From NCBI GenBank assembly GCA_022763425.1, contig JALEGD010000001.1, positions 820,572-884,571 of the forward strand: a stretch of DNA of 64,000 nucleotides, in the 5' to 3' direction. The stretch is from Pelagibacteraceae bacterium (GTDB taxonomy: Bacteria > Pseudomonadota > Alphaproteobacteria > Pelagibacterales > Pelagibacteraceae). How positions within the stretch are numbered: the first letter of the stretch is position 1; each line of letters starts with the position of its first letter. Under the pieces are notes generated by a model. That model saw only the letters and a program-made list of their open reading frames with translations. It was not told the origin of the DNA and did not search any database. Shown piece by piece: positions 19,801-29,591 of this stretch. The translations under genes were made by a program, and so were the position numbers.

Positions 19801-20266
19801 CCTCGTTAAAGCAGTATTCATCTTTATTTTTTACTAATAAATCTGAAAAAAAACTAAAACTTCCACCAATTAGTATAATTAAACCCTCATGATATTTTTT
19901 TAATATATTTAAATTAATATTTGGCTTGTCGTCATGTTCTTGTAGATCAAGATAAGATTTAGAAGATAGTTTTAGTAAATTTTTATAGCCAATTTGATTT
20001 TTTGCATACAGGGATACTGTTCCGTAGGTTGTTTTTCCATCTACATTTTCTTTTATATAAATTTTTGTTCCTATTATAGGTTGAATGCCTTCCTTCTTAA
20101 GTTGAGAAGAAAATTCTAAAGCTCCAGATAAGTTTTCAGAGTCACAAAGTCCTACTGCTGTAATACTATGCTCTTTGCAGTAATTAACCAATTTATCAAT
20201 TTTTATTGCACCTTCACAAATTGAAAACTGGGAATGTATTTTTAAATTAATTACTTCTGCAGACAT
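16847..20266 (-). CDS. dnaE: DNA polymerase III alpha subunit
   Basis: Replicative DNA polymerase catalytic subunit, 1139 aa. An N-terminal PHP domain (about residues 1-270; LKIHSQFSICEG, with a degenerate metal site as in other proteobacterial DnaE) is followed by the polymerase domain. Polymerase motifs are GPGRGSGAGSLVAWCL and PDFDIDFCQEGRDEVI, which contains two catalytic aspartates; RPGPMQNIPTYI and GFNKSHAAAYALI follow. A C-terminal OB fold (VMIAGTLISIQEKKTAKGNP) and tau-binding tail complete it. The stop/start with lolD overlaps by one base. Confidence 0.97.
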   Translation of the reverse strand: MSAEVINLKIHSQFSICEGAIKIDKLVNYCKEHSITAVGLCDSENLSGALEFSSQLKKEGIQPIIGTKIYIKENVDGKTTYGTVSLYAKNQIGYKNLLKLSSKSYLDLQEHDDKPNINLNILKKYHEGLIILIGGSFSFFSDLLVKNKDEYCFNEVKKLKDIFTDNIYIEIQRHNEPHEKQLEKKLIKISSDTSIPLIATNEVFYLEQDSYNAHDAFICVGEKNYVNEKNRLKYSNQHYFKKTNEFEILFADLPDALENNKNFKYRFNYFPKKSNPLLPSFSENGKDTNQILKDKAEKGLGERLDKYVYPRLDVTVNRDEIKKNYYDRLNYEVSVISKMKFSGYFLIVSDYINWAKSNNIPVGPGRGSGAGSLVAWCLSITDLDPIRFGLIFERFLNPDRISMPDFDIDFCQEGRDEVINYVKDKYPNKVAQIITFGKLQARMALRDIGRVLGLPYGRVDQLCKMIPFDPSRPLSLAESIAIEPRLQEAEKNDPVIKKLINYALKLEGLYRNVATHAAGVVIGDRNLDELVPLYKDLSSTLPIPVTQFDMKSSEDAGLVKFDFLGLKTLTVIKKTIEFIQKDKPDFDISKINLADQKTFELLSSGETMGIFQLESSGMREVLKQLKPNQFEDIIALVALYRPGPMQNIPTYISRKHEKEEVDYIHPKLENILKETYGVIIYQEQVMQIAQALSSFSASKADILRKAMGKKKSAEMERQKKDFIDGAVKNGISRDQVIYIFQLVEKFAQYGFNKSHAAAYALIAFQTAYLKTHYPIYFFCASMNTELSNTDKLNLFYEELKRLKIDIKPPNINFSYAEFLPRDKTIYYALSAIKAVGYDAISKIVGEREKNGKFNSISEFLSRVESKNLNKLQLEGLIKSGSLDILDNNRKKLFENVPEYIKQSKSSDKVSENEQDQLFSNEIENDQTNIKEFNVLDWDKNEKIKKEFESIGFFVGEHPLKSNLQVLKKYNVYSYQELKNSNAIKDVMIAGTLISIQEKKTAKGNPYAIIKLVDLSSMYELFIFSEKLVENRHNLVVGNSFLAKVKKETNKDNIERINLENIFFIDDLKNQTIDQVSFKIDNIKSLNVIKSRLNEKGSSNVNIIYKDKNSKEYSFKLHHKSNVRPSDIEFLENYQIKAIF

Positions 20267-20946
20267 TAATTAAAATTAACAGTTCCATTTGAAATTGTTA
20301 ATTCTAAATCTGACTTATTAACAAGTGATTTATTATGAGTTGCAAACAATATTAAAGAATTTTCATCTTTAAAATTTATAAACATGTCTAAAATTACTTC
20401 TGCATTTTTTGAATCTAAGCTTCCAGTTGGTTCATCTGCTAATATAAGCTTGGGTTTGTTTATTAAGCTTCTAGCAATGGCAACTCTTTGTTGCTCTCCA
20501 CCTGATAATTCCTTTGGTGTATGATTTAATCTATTTTCTAAACCAGCTTTTGTTAATAAATTTTTAGCCAACTCTAAAGATTTAGATTTGCTTTCACCCG
20601 TATAGAGATTGGGCAGCATCACATTTTCTAATGCGGTTAAATCTGAAATTAAATTAAAATTCTGAAAAACAATTGAGATATTTCTTCTTCTATAGTCAGA
20701 TTTTTCTTTATCACTTAAATTAAATAAATTCTTTGAAGTATCTAAATTATATTCTCCCCTATCGGGTATATCTAACAATCCTAGTAAATGAATAAATGTT
20801 GATTTTCCAGAACCTGACGGCCCTGTTAATGCTACCAATTTATTTGTTGTTAAATCAAGGTTTATATCATCTAAAACTACAATTTCATCAGTCGAATCAA
20901 TAAATTTTTTTTTTAAACTTTTAATTTGAAAAAAACTTTTATTCAT
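20266..20946 (-). CDS. lolD: Lipoprotein-releasing ABC transporter ATP-binding protein
   Basis: ATPase of the LolCDE machine that extracts outer-membrane lipoproteins from the inner membrane. Walker A is GPSGSGKSTFIHLLG, the ABC signature is LSGGEQQRVAIARSL and Walker B is LILADEPTGSLD. The 226 aa length fits the LolD/MacB group. It lies immediately after its membrane partner with an 8-bp overlap, which sets it apart from other ABC ATPases. Confidence 0.94.
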   Translation of the reverse strand: MNKSFFQIKSLKKKFIDSTDEIVVLDDINLDLTTNKLVALTGPSGSGKSTFIHLLGLLDIPDRGEYNLDTSKNLFNLSDKEKSDYRRRNISIVFQNFNLISDLTALENVMLPNLYTGESKSKSLELAKNLLTKAGLENRLNHTPKELSGGEQQRVAIARSLINKPKLILADEPTGSLDSKNAEVILDMFINFKDENSLILFATHNKSLVNKSDLELTISNGTVNFN

Positions 20947-22162
20947 TTTTTAAATTTTTAATTGGTTCAAGTTTGGAGGCGCTTAAAGCAGGAAATAAGG
21001 ATGCAATAAAAACAATTAAAATTGAAAAAATTGAAATCAATAAAACAGAGTCATAATTAATATAAGATGGCAATTCACTTAAAAAATATATTTCTGAAGG
21101 AAAAATATTAATATTAAAATTATTATTCAAAAAACTTCTGATGTTTTCTAGATAATAAGATATAAAAATACCGAGTATAACACCAAGGGTCGTTCCTAAT
21201 AAACCTATTGTTGTACCAGTTAGTAGGAAAATTTTAAGTATTGAATTTTTTCTAAAACCTATTGATCTTAAAATCGATATTTCTTTAGATTTATTTTTAA
21301 TCAAAATGGTTAATACCGAAATTATATTAAAAGCTGCAACAACTATAATTAAAGTTAAAATAATAAACATTACATTTCTTTCAACCTTTAGAGCATCAAA
21401 AAATGTTTTATTACTATCTACCCATGAATATATGAGACGATCATTATATTTTTGTTTTAAGATACTTGTAAAGTTATTTGAATTATCAGGGTTATTTATT
21501 CTTATTTCAATTTCATTTTTTTTATTTGAAAAAAATTTACTTTGATCTAAATCTGAAATTAAAAAGTTATTATCAAATTCATACATTCCAGTATTAAATA
21601 TAAAACTAACTTTAAAATTAAATTGTCTTGGCAAAATACCAAAAGGAGTTGTTTCTGTATTATTTGATAATAAGGTTAGATTATCACCTACACCTAAAGA
21701 CAATTTGCTTGCCAATTCTAATCCTACCCCAATTCCATTTTCATTTACTTTTCCTTTAACAATAGAATTTTTTAGAAAATAAATATCTTTTATCTCATTT
21801 TTAGAAAAACTTTTTACTAAAACTCCATAATTTTTATTTTGTGTAAGAATTAATGCTTCAGAATTATTTACTAAGTTAAGATCTGATATTTTAAAATTAT
21901 TTTTTTTAGCAAGGTTTATGATGCTTTCTTTTTCTAAATTATATTTTCCTTTAGACTGAAATGAAATATGCGGTTGGTACCCTAGAAGTTTGTCTAACAA
22001 ATCTATTCTAAAGCCATTCATAACAGACATTACTATAATTAATGTCGCTACACCCAGCATTATTCCAATAAAAGAAAAATTAGATATGACTCTTAAAAAA
22101 CCATCTTTGTTTTTTGGTTTTAGATATCTTGAGATAATTAAAATTTCAGCTTTATTTATCAA
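20939..22162 (-). CDS. lolC: Lipoprotein-releasing ABC transporter permease (LolC/LolE)
   Basis: Membrane subunit of the lipoprotein-release complex. It has the MacB-like topology: one N-terminal helix ([20 protein letters not shown]), a periplasmic domain of about 220 residues, then three C-terminal helices. The [19 protein letters not shown] coupling segment lies between the last helices. Only one permease gene is present beside lolD, as in alphaproteobacteria where a LolC/E homodimer (LolF-type) is common. It overlaps proS by 11 bp. Confidence 0.92.
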   Translation of the reverse strand: MINKAEILIISRYLKPKNKDGFLRVISNFSFIGIMLGVATLIIVMSVMNGFRIDLLDKLLGYQPHISFQSKGKYNLEKESIINLAKKNNFKISDLNLVNNSEALILTQNKNYGVLVKSFSKNEIKDIYFLKNSIVKGKVNENGIGVGLELASKLSLGVGDNLTLLSNNTETTPFGILPRQFNFKVSFIFNTGMYEFDNNFLISDLDQSKFFSNKKNEIEIRINNPDNSNNFTSILKQKYNDRLIYSWVDSNKTFFDALKVERNVMFIILTLIIVVAAFNIISVLTILIKNKSKEISILRSIGFRKNSILKIFLLTGTTIGLLGTTLGVILGIFISYYLENIRSFLNNNFNINIFPSEIYFLSELPSYINYDSVLLISIFSILIVFIASLFPALSASKLEPIKNLKNE

Positions 22163-23480
22163 TGTTATAGATTTCTTTTAACCTATTAATAACTTCTTCT
22201 TTTGATAGAATTAATTTTTCTTCACCAATTTCTTTAAATTCAAATTCATCTTTTTTTAATTTTGATCCAATTATAATTTGATATGGAATTCCAATTAAAT
22301 CAAAGTTTTTAAATTTACTTGATGGATTTTCAGATGTGTCGTCTAAAATTGGATCAAGATTAGCATTAATTAAATTCTGATATATTTCATTGGATTTTTG
22401 ATCAGCTTCATCTCCGTTTTTGCCGAGATTAATAATTGCTACTTTAAATGGAGTAACTGTCTTTGGCCATTTCATAAAAGTACCATTATATTTTGCCTCA
22501 ATAATTGCTGCTGGTAACCTTGAAACACCAATTCCATATGAGCCCATTTGAGGGTTTATATTTTTTCCTTCTTTATTATTAACTAAAGCTTTCATAGATT
22601 TTGAATATTTGTCACCAAAATAAAAGATGTGACCAATTTCAATGCCTTTCGTCCTTAATTGATTTTCTTTGGATACGTTATTTTCAAACTCATTAACATC
22701 ATGTTTTTCATCTGTAGCTGAATAAAATTTGGAAAACCTTTCTATAATTTCATTGATATTTTTTTCTGAATAATCTACTTCATTAACATCTATATCTAAT
22801 AAATTTTTATCTAAAAAAACTTGACTTTCACCAGTATCTGCTAAAATTATAAACTCATGAGATAGGTCTCCTCCTATTGGTCCAGTTTCTGCTTTCATAG
22901 GAATTGCATTAAGTTCAAATTTTTGAAAAGTTTTAAGATATGATAAAAACATTTTCTTATAAGAAAACTCTGCAGTAGCTTTATCTACATCAAAAGAATA
23001 AGTATCTTTCATTAGAAACTCTCTACATCTCATAACACCAAATCTTGGTCTTATTTCATCTCTAAATTTCCATTGAATGTGATAAAGCATTAAAGGTAAA
23101 TTTTTATAAGATTTAATATTATCTCTAAAAATTTGAGTAATTAATTCTTCATTTGTTGGTCCATATAACAAATCCCTTTCATGCCGATCAGAAATTCTTA
23201 GCATTTCTTTACCATAGTCATCATATCTACCACTCTCTTTCCAAATATCTGCAGACTGAATTGTTGGCATTAATAATTCTATAGCTCCAGCTTTATTTTG
23301 TTCTTCTCTAACAATTTGCTCAATATTTTTTAAAACTTTAAAGCCCATTGGTAACCAAGAGTAAATACCTGAGGCGGACTGTCTTATCATACCAGCTCTT
23401 AACATTAGTTGATGAGATTTAATTTTAGCCTCTGAGGGATTTTCTTTCAAAATGGGTAAAAAATAATTTGATAATTTCAT
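22152..23480 (-). CDS. proS: Prolyl-tRNA synthetase (short type without editing domain)
   Basis: Class II synthetase charging tRNA-Pro. Motif 2 includes [18 protein letters not shown] and motif 3 includes [19 protein letters not shown]-terminal anticodon-binding domain ([11 protein letters not shown] onward) follows. At 442 aa it lacks the large INS editing domain inserted between motifs 2 and 3 in E. coli ProRS (about 570 aa), a known feature of alphaproteobacterial enzymes. Its start shares one base with the preceding stop. Confidence 0.95.
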   Translation of the reverse strand: MKLSNYFLPILKENPSEAKIKSHQLMLRAGMIRQSASGIYSWLPMGFKVLKNIEQIVREEQNKAGAIELLMPTIQSADIWKESGRYDDYGKEMLRISDRHERDLLYGPTNEELITQIFRDNIKSYKNLPLMLYHIQWKFRDEIRPRFGVMRCREFLMKDTYSFDVDKATAEFSYKKMFLSYLKTFQKFELNAIPMKAETGPIGGDLSHEFIILADTGESQVFLDKNLLDIDVNEVDYSEKNINEIIERFSKFYSATDEKHDVNEFENNVSKENQLRTKGIEIGHIFYFGDKYSKSMKALVNNKEGKNINPQMGSYGIGVSRLPAAIIEAKYNGTFMKWPKTVTPFKVAIINLGKNGDEADQKSNEIYQNLINANLDPILDDTSENPSSKFKNFDLIGIPYQIIIGSKLKKDEFEFKEIGEEKLILSKEEVINRLKEIYNIDK

Positions 23481-23731
23481 TAAGATAAAATTTCTCTAAT
23501 GTTTAAAATATTAAAATAAGTCAAAAAAAAGATGATCGCAAATAATAAAGACGTAATAAATGTAGTTATAACTAATTTTTTAACAATATTTGGGTTGATA
23601 GGTGCTCCAGGATCGGTACCTTCAATTATATTTCCTTTCTCATGTTGTGAATTTATATTTCTAGGTAAAATTATAAATAAAATAAGCCACCATAAAATTA
23701 TAAAAACAACAACTGATCCTGTAATGGACAT
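23480..23731 (-). CDS. DUF1467 family small membrane protein
   Basis: An 83 aa protein with two predicted transmembrane helices (about residues 5-22 and 53-76). The motif between them ([18 protein letters not shown], then [12 protein letters not shown]) matches the alphaproteobacterial DUF1467 family. The function is unknown. It is joined to rnj and proS by single-base TAATG-type overlaps, the same order seen in other alphaproteobacteria, so a role linked to this operon is likely but unproved. Confidence 0.85.
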   Translation of the reverse strand: MSITGSVVVFIILWWLILFIILPRNINSQHEKGNIIEGTDPGAPINPNIVKKLVITTFITSLLFAIIFFLTYFNILNIREILS

Positions 23732-25398
23732 TATAAACGAATTAAATTTATATTAGTAAAAGGTTTTTTTGATAATCTAGATTGTAAAATTTTTCTGAGA
23801 GAGTTTTTTAAATTATCAATAAGATTATTTTCCTGTTTTTTATTATTCAGAGAGTAGCTTCTGCAAATATCTAATATTTTATCTTCTAATTCATATTTAA
23901 TTTCATTTAATTCCTGATCATGCAATGGAAGTCCTCTAAGATTTATTAAAGGAGATCTTTCTACATTGCCATTTCTTGAAATTATTAAATTAATATCCAT
24001 TAAACCATTATATGAAATATTTTTTCTCTCTTTTAGAGCTGGAGACTCCTCATCAATTAACCTATTACCATCGACTAAGAGCTTACCAGAATTTACTTTA
24101 TTTATTATCTCTGCTTTATTTGGAAAAATCTTAAGGACATCTCCATTTTCTATCAACATTGGTTGCTTTATTTTTTTTTCCTTTGCAAAAAGGTTGTGCT
24201 CTTTTAAATGACGGTGCTCACCATGAACTGGTACTGAAATTTCTGGTCTAATCCAATCATACATTTCATGCATTTCCTCTCTGCCAGGATGACCAGATAC
24301 ATGAATAAATGCGTTCTCTTCAGATATAACGTTTATACCTCGTCTTACTAAAATGTTGTGCATTGAATAAAGTTTTTTTTCATTACCTGGAATAATTCTT
24401 GATGAAAAAATTACAGTATCATCTTGCGCAATATTAATATCAGGATGTGTTTCGTTACAAATTCTATTCATTGCTCCTTTTGGTTCTCCTTGGCTTCCAG
24501 TACAAAGATAAACAATTTTTTCCCTTGGCATTTGTTTAGTATCTCTTGGATCTAATGGTGGTTTGATATCAGAAAAATACCCACAAGATTTTGCAGTATT
24601 AAATATTCTATGCATAGACCTACCAACTAAACTCACATGTCTTCCAACTTTTTCAGCACATTGAAATACAGTTTGCATTCGAGCAGCATTAGAAGCAAAG
24701 GTTGTTACTATTATTCTTTTTTGTTGTTTTTCAAAAATTCTAAGCATACTTTCTTTAACATCTTTTTCTGAACCAGATCTTCCTTCAGTAAAAATATTAG
24801 TTGAGTCGCAAATCATTGCTAATATCCCCTTGTCTCCAATTTCCTTTAATTTTTTTTCATTAATATTATTACCCATCATTGGATTAAGATCACATTTCCA
24901 GTCACCGGTATGAAAAATTTTTTTACCCTTGTACTCAATTAACAATGCGTTTGGCTCTAAAATTGAATGCGTTAAAGATACAAGATCAATTTTTAAAAAT
25001 TCTAAATTTATATTTCCATTTAAAGGAATTATTTTCAAATATTCATCTATATTAATTCTTTTTTCTTTAAATTTTTCTCTAATTAATGCACCCGTGAAAG
25101 GTGTTGCATATATATTAGTTTTTAAATTTGGCCAAACATGTGTCAAGGCGCCTATGTGATCTTCATGACCGTGAGTTATTATAATTCCAGCACAATTATT
25201 TTTATTTTGATAAATAAAGTCTGGGTCAGGAATTATAACATCAATCCCTGGAACGCTTTCTTCTGCAAAAGTAATGCCACAGTCTACCATTAACCATTTA
25301 TGATTATTAGGCTCACCAAAACCATATAAATTCATATTTGCGCCAATTTCACCGGATCCTCCAAGAGGACAAAACAAAATTTCTTCTTTAGAATTCAT
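23731..25398 (-). CDS. rnj: Ribonuclease J (metallo-beta-lactamase/beta-CASP)
   Basis: 5'-3' exo/endoribonuclease of the beta-CASP family, involved in mRNA decay and rRNA maturation in alphaproteobacteria. The zinc motif is ITHGHEDHIGAL, with later ligands in LTHS, HTGDWKCD and HVSGHPGREE. The beta-CASP region includes RIIVTTFASNAARMQ. The start at 25398 (MNSKEEILFCPLGG) is chosen because it lets the conserved CPLGGSGEIGANM begin near the N-terminus and reduces overlap with coaX to 11 bp; an in-frame ATG at 25440 is less likely. Confidence 0.93.
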   Translation of the reverse strand: MNSKEEILFCPLGGSGEIGANMNLYGFGEPNNHKWLMVDCGITFAEESVPGIDVIIPDPDFIYQNKNNCAGIIITHGHEDHIGALTHVWPNLKTNIYATPFTGALIREKFKEKRINIDEYLKIIPLNGNINLEFLKIDLVSLTHSILEPNALLIEYKGKKIFHTGDWKCDLNPMMGNNINEKKLKEIGDKGILAMICDSTNIFTEGRSGSEKDVKESMLRIFEKQQKRIIVTTFASNAARMQTVFQCAEKVGRHVSLVGRSMHRIFNTAKSCGYFSDIKPPLDPRDTKQMPREKIVYLCTGSQGEPKGAMNRICNETHPDINIAQDDTVIFSSRIIPGNEKKLYSMHNILVRRGINVISEENAFIHVSGHPGREEMHEMYDWIRPEISVPVHGEHRHLKEHNLFAKEKKIKQPMLIENGDVLKIFPNKAEIINKVNSGKLLVDGNRLIDEESPALKERKNISYNGLMDINLIISRNGNVERSPLINLRGLPLHDQELNEIKYELEDKILDICRSYSLNNKKQENNLIDNLKNSLRKILQSRLSKKPFTNINLIRL

Positions 25399-26149
25399 CA
25401 AAAATTTCTCTATTCTGTTTAATAGTTTTAACAAGTCCATAAAGGGTAATGTCTTGATTTACAATTGTTTTATACTTTAGGGATTTTTTAAATAATTTTG
25501 AATAACCACCAGTTAAAATAATAAGGTATTTTTTTTTGGATTGTTTTTGAATTTTATTAATAATGCCGTCAATCAAACAAGTATATCCAATGAATACACC
25601 TGATTTGATAGCTGCAATTGTATCTTTTCCAATGACGTTTTTTTGTTTAGTAATTTTTACCAAAGGCAATTTTGCTGTAAATCGATTTAAAGCTTTCAAG
25701 GCTAGCTCGATACCTGGTGCAATAACCCCTCCTTGATAAATATTGTTTTTTTGGACAATATCAAATGTCGTGGTAGTACCAAAATCAATAATAATACAAT
25801 TTTTGTTGTAACAGCTTAAAGCGCCTACAGAATTTACAATTCGGTCTGAACCAACTTGAGATTTTTTTTTAACATTAACCTTAATTGATTTGGTAATTTT
25901 TTTATCATTAAATTCATAAAGTTTTATATTTTGCTTAGAAGTAAATGATTTTATAATATTAAAAATTTTTGGAACAACGGAAGTTGAAAATATCACTCTA
26001 ATATTATTTTTTTTTAAATAAGATTTAATGAATGATAAAGTTTTTTTTGAGTATGTAAGTAAAGAGATTGGTTTGGTAATTTTATCATTTCTAGGGTTGT
26101 ATAAAGCTAATTTTATACTCGTATTACCAATATCAAATAATAAAATCAT
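25388..26149 (-). CDS. coaX: Type III pantothenate kinase
   Basis: Phosphorylates pantothenate in the first step of CoA synthesis. This is the CoaX (ASKHA-fold) type, which is not inhibited by CoA. The phosphate-1 motif is LLFDIGNTSIKLALY, VGSDRIVNSVGAL is the substrate-binding block, and CIIIDFGTTTTFDIV is the phosphate-2 region. The 253 aa length is normal. It sits between birA and rnj, matching the alphaproteobacterial nuoN-birA-coaX-rnj order. Confidence 0.95.
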   Translation of the reverse strand: MILLFDIGNTSIKLALYNPRNDKITKPISLLTYSKKTLSFIKSYLKKNNIRVIFSTSVVPKIFNIIKSFTSKQNIKLYEFNDKKITKSIKVNVKKKSQVGSDRIVNSVGALSCYNKNCIIIDFGTTTTFDIVQKNNIYQGGVIAPGIELALKALNRFTAKLPLVKITKQKNVIGKDTIAAIKSGVFIGYTCLIDGIINKIQKQSKKKYLIILTGGYSKLFKKSLKYKTIVNQDITLYGLVKTIKQNREIFDEF

Positions 26150-26150
26150 T

Positions 26151-26669
26151 TTATAATTTATTAAAATTTTTTTTTATAAATTCTAAAAAGTCTAACTTGT
26201 TAACCTTTTTTTTTAAATATTTATTTAAAAATGTAGTTCTATATTTTTTTAAGTTAGGACTCGAGGCTAAATTAAGCCCAATTCCAGCTATTACAAATAA
26301 ACTTTTATTATTTTTATAACTCTCAACTAATATTCCACATATTTTTTTATTATTTATCAGAATATCGTTAGGATCTTTAATTTTAATATTTTGTTCTTTT
26401 AAGCCTTTTTTTATTAAAAAATTTTTTACTATTTTTAAAACTTTATACTGATATTTTATAATATCTCTTTGTAATTTAATTTTTTTATAAAAACTTAAAA
26501 AAATATTTCCTTTTTTTGAAATCCATTTATTTCCATATCGTCCTCTTCCATTTGTTTGGATTTCTGCAGAAACAATACCATTTGTTGAGATGTTATTCTT
26601 AATTAAATTAATACAAAATTCATTTGTACTATTTGTTTTGTCCAATAAAGAAATGTGTGGTAAGTTCAA
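26151..26669 (-). CDS. birA: Minimal biotin-[acetyl-CoA-carboxylase] ligase
   Basis: Attaches biotin to the carboxyl carrier protein. Only the catalytic core is present (172 aa). The biotin-AMP loop is NGRGRYGNKW, and KDPNDILINNKKICGILVE holds the catalytic Lys region. There is no N-terminal helix-turn-helix, so it cannot be a BirA-type repressor, and the usual C-terminal SH3-like domain is nearly gone, the chain ending soon after the core. Shorter than most homologues but with all core motifs, so probably functional. Confidence 0.9.
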   Translation of the reverse strand: MNLPHISLLDKTNSTNEFCINLIKNNISTNGIVSAEIQTNGRGRYGNKWISKKGNIFLSFYKKIKLQRDIIKYQYKVLKIVKNFLIKKGLKEQNIKIKDPNDILINNKKICGILVESYKNNKSLFVIAGIGLNLASSPNLKKYRTTFLNKYLKKKVNKLDFLEFIKKNFNKL

Positions 26670-26671
26670 AT

Positions 26672-28090
26672 TTAATTAAAAACCTTAGATGCTATTTCAG
26701 TTATATTAACTAAAAAAGATGGATTTATAAAATAGAACAAAATTAAAAAAGACGATGAAAACAATGAAAATTTCATACCAAGTCCAGATATATCATCAAA
26801 TTTTTCTTGTTCAGTGTCAAAATACATAATTTTTATTATTCTTAGATAATAAAAAGCTGATATCACCGAACTTAACAAACCTATCACGGCCAAAATATAC
26901 ATTTCTGACTCTATTACAGATTTAAAGATGTAAAACTTTGCAAAAAATCCAGCTAAAGGTGGAATGCCTGCAAGTGAAAATAGTATAATGCAAAAACAAA
27001 CAGCAACTACTGGATGGTTTTTTGATAACCCTCCTAAATCTCTTATGTCTTCACAATATTTTTTATCTCTACTAAAAAAAAGAATTGAGGTAAAAGCCGC
27101 AATATTCATCACTACATAAATAAAAATATAAGATAATGTTGCAGAAATGCCTGATAAAGATCCTGTAGCAAGACCCGCTAGACCATAACCCATATGCCCA
27201 ATGCTACTATAAGCCATTAATCTTTTTATATTCGTTTGACCTATTGCGGCTACTGATCCTAAGATCATTGATGCAACTGATATAAATATAATAATAGTTT
27301 TCCATTCAGCAAAAGCTCCACCGAAAGCAACAAATAAAATTTGAATAAATGCACCCATACCCGCAACTTTTGGGGCAAGAGCAAAAAACGCTGTAACCGC
27401 AGTTGGCGAACCCTCATAAACATCTGGCGTCCACATATGAAAAGGTACAGCAGAAACCTTAAATGCTAATCCAACGATAACAAAAACTAAACCAAATATT
27501 AAACCAATATTTTCAACAGTAAAATTCTCGTTAATAATGAAATAATTTGTAGAACCGGTAAATCCATAAATCAATGAACAGCCATATAAAAATAATCCTG
27601 ATGATAATGCTCCTAAAACAAAATACTTAACACCAGACTCAGAGGATTTTAAAGAATTTCTGTCAATTGAAGAGAGTACATATAATGATAATGATTGTAA
27701 CTCGATACCTAAATATAGGCCAATTAAATTGTTTGTACTCACCATTACAAACATTCCTAATGTTGAGCATAAAATCAGTATCATATACTCAAATTTTTCT
27801 ATCTTTAATCTTTTTAAATATTGACCAGTAAAAATTAATGAAAAGGCTGAAGAAATTAAAATAATTATTTTTAATAAATTTGAAAAATTATTAATTGAAT
27901 AGTTATTATTAAAAATCAAAATTTGATTGTCGTAATTAACATATACAAGCGGTATGCAAATTAATAATAATATAATGGTTATTTTTTTAATTAACGAAAA
28001 AGAATTTTTTAAAAATACGCCTGCAACCAATAAAAACAAAAGTGAAAGCGTTAGAAAAATTTCAGGAAAAATATTTTGTAATTCTATCAT
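26672..28090 (-). CDS. nuoN: NADH-quinone oxidoreductase subunit N
   Basis: Antiporter-like proton-pumping membrane subunit of complex I, 472 aa with about 14 transmembrane helices. The Mrp-type core includes ELQSLSLYVL (conserved Glu), FKVSAVPFHMWTPDVYEGSP with the key Lys, and RLMAYSSIGHMGY. It is the last gene of the nuo operon, 1 bp from nuoM. Confidence 0.96.
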   Translation of the reverse strand: MIELQNIFPEIFLTLSLLFLLVAGVFLKNSFSLIKKITIILLLICIPLVYVNYDNQILIFNNNYSINNFSNLLKIIILISSAFSLIFTGQYLKRLKIEKFEYMILILCSTLGMFVMVSTNNLIGLYLGIELQSLSLYVLSSIDRNSLKSSESGVKYFVLGALSSGLFLYGCSLIYGFTGSTNYFIINENFTVENIGLIFGLVFVIVGLAFKVSAVPFHMWTPDVYEGSPTAVTAFFALAPKVAGMGAFIQILFVAFGGAFAEWKTIIIFISVASMILGSVAAIGQTNIKRLMAYSSIGHMGYGLAGLATGSLSGISATLSYIFIYVVMNIAAFTSILFFSRDKKYCEDIRDLGGLSKNHPVVAVCFCIILFSLAGIPPLAGFFAKFYIFKSVIESEMYILAVIGLLSSVISAFYYLRIIKIMYFDTEQEKFDDISGLGMKFSLFSSSFLILFYFINPSFLVNITEIASKVFN

Positions 28091-28091
28091 T

Positions 28092-29591
28092 TTATTTAAC
28101 AGCTCCAGCCAATTTAATATAATCCGTCATATTACTAGAAACCTTGTCAACACTTGATGAAATTAGATCAAGTATTAAAGCAGGATAAAAACCTAAAACA
28201 ATAGTCATGATTAATAATGGCGTTAATATTAAATACTCATTTTTGTTTAAGTCAGTTAAATTTTGAATTTTTTCATTTGTGATTTTTCCAAACACAACTC
28301 TTCTATATAACCACAAGCTGTAACAGGCAGATAAAATGACACCTGTTGCTGCAAAAAATGCAATCCAATAATTGTATTTAAAAGACCCAATTAAAACCAG
28401 AATCTCACCGACAAAACCGCTAGTTCCAGGCAAACCTAAGCTACCTAATGTAAATACCATAAACATTACTGCATACTTTGGCATTATATTTACAACACCA
28501 CCATATTCTGAGATTTCTCTTGTATGCATCCTGTCATAAACTACACCTACGCATAAAAATAAGGCAGATGATATTATTCCGTGACTAATCATTTGAAATA
28601 TACTTCCTTCAATGCCTTGTTTGTTAAATACAAAAATACCTATTGTTACAAAACCCATATGGGCAACGGATGAATATGCTATTAACTTTTTCATATCTTT
28701 TTGTACAAGAGCAACCAAAGATGTGTAAATAATCGCGATAATACTTAAGGCAAAAACCAATGGGGCAAAATAAACTGATGCATCTGGAAATAAACCCAAA
28801 GAGAACCTTATAAAACCATAACCCGCCATTTTAAGTAGAATTGCAGCTAAAATTACTGATCCAGATGTGGGCGCCTCAACGTGTGCATCAGGTAACCAAG
28901 TATGAACTGGCCACATTGGTGTTTTGACTGCAAAAGATGCAAAAAAACCAAGCCATAAATATTTTTGATAATCTTTATTAATTTGAATATTTAATAGTTT
29001 TTCAACATCCAAAGTTCCTGCATCAAAATAAATATAGATAATTGAAATCAACATAAATATTGATCCAAAGAGAGTATATAAAAAGAATTTAAACGCAGAA
29101 TATACTCTTTTTTCACCGCCCCAAATTCCAATAATTAAAAACATTGGAATTAAACCAGCTTCAAAAAATAAGTAAAAAATAAATAAATCTAATGAACAAA
29201 AGACACCTATCATCATTGTTTCCATTAAAAGAAGGGCAATTAAGAATTCTCTCAATCTTTTTTTAACACTATTAATCGTTGCTAAAATACAAATTGGAGT
29301 GATGAAAGTTGTTAGCAATATAAATGATAAAGAAATTCCATCAATTCCAACTTTGTAATTTACAAAATTAAATATCCAGTCATGTTGCTCAACAAATTGG
29401 AAGTCAGGATTGTTATAATTAAAATTATTTAATATTAAAATTGAAGCTAAAAATACAATTCCACTTGTTAATAAAGAAATATAACCTGATGTTCTGTTAA
29501 CAAATTCTTCTTCCCCTTTTAAAAAAAGCAAAAAGAAAACACCAATTAGAGGTAAAAATGTTGTTAAAGTTAAGATAGGTATTTCATTCAT
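28092..29591 (-). CDS. nuoM: NADH-quinone oxidoreductase subunit M
   Basis: Antiporter-like proton-pumping subunit, 499 aa with about 14 helices. Family motifs are FYLFFEAGLIPMFLIIGIWG (conserved Glu), AVKTPMWPVHTWLPDAHVEA with the buried Lys, and KKLIAYSSVAHMGFV. It starts four bases inside nuoL's end (ATGA) and lies between nuoL and nuoN in the standard order. Confidence 0.97.
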   Translation of the reverse strand: MNEIPILTLTTFLPLIGVFFLLFLKGEEEFVNRTSGYISLLTSGIVFLASILILNNFNYNNPDFQFVEQHDWIFNFVNYKVGIDGISLSFILLTTFITPICILATINSVKKRLREFLIALLLMETMMIGVFCSLDLFIFYLFFEAGLIPMFLIIGIWGGEKRVYSAFKFFLYTLFGSIFMLISIIYIYFDAGTLDVEKLLNIQINKDYQKYLWLGFFASFAVKTPMWPVHTWLPDAHVEAPTSGSVILAAILLKMAGYGFIRFSLGLFPDASVYFAPLVFALSIIAIIYTSLVALVQKDMKKLIAYSSVAHMGFVTIGIFVFNKQGIEGSIFQMISHGIISSALFLCVGVVYDRMHTREISEYGGVVNIMPKYAVMFMVFTLGSLGLPGTSGFVGEILVLIGSFKYNYWIAFFAATGVILSACYSLWLYRRVVFGKITNEKIQNLTDLNKNEYLILTPLLIMTIVLGFYPALILDLISSSVDKVSSNMTDYIKLAGAVK

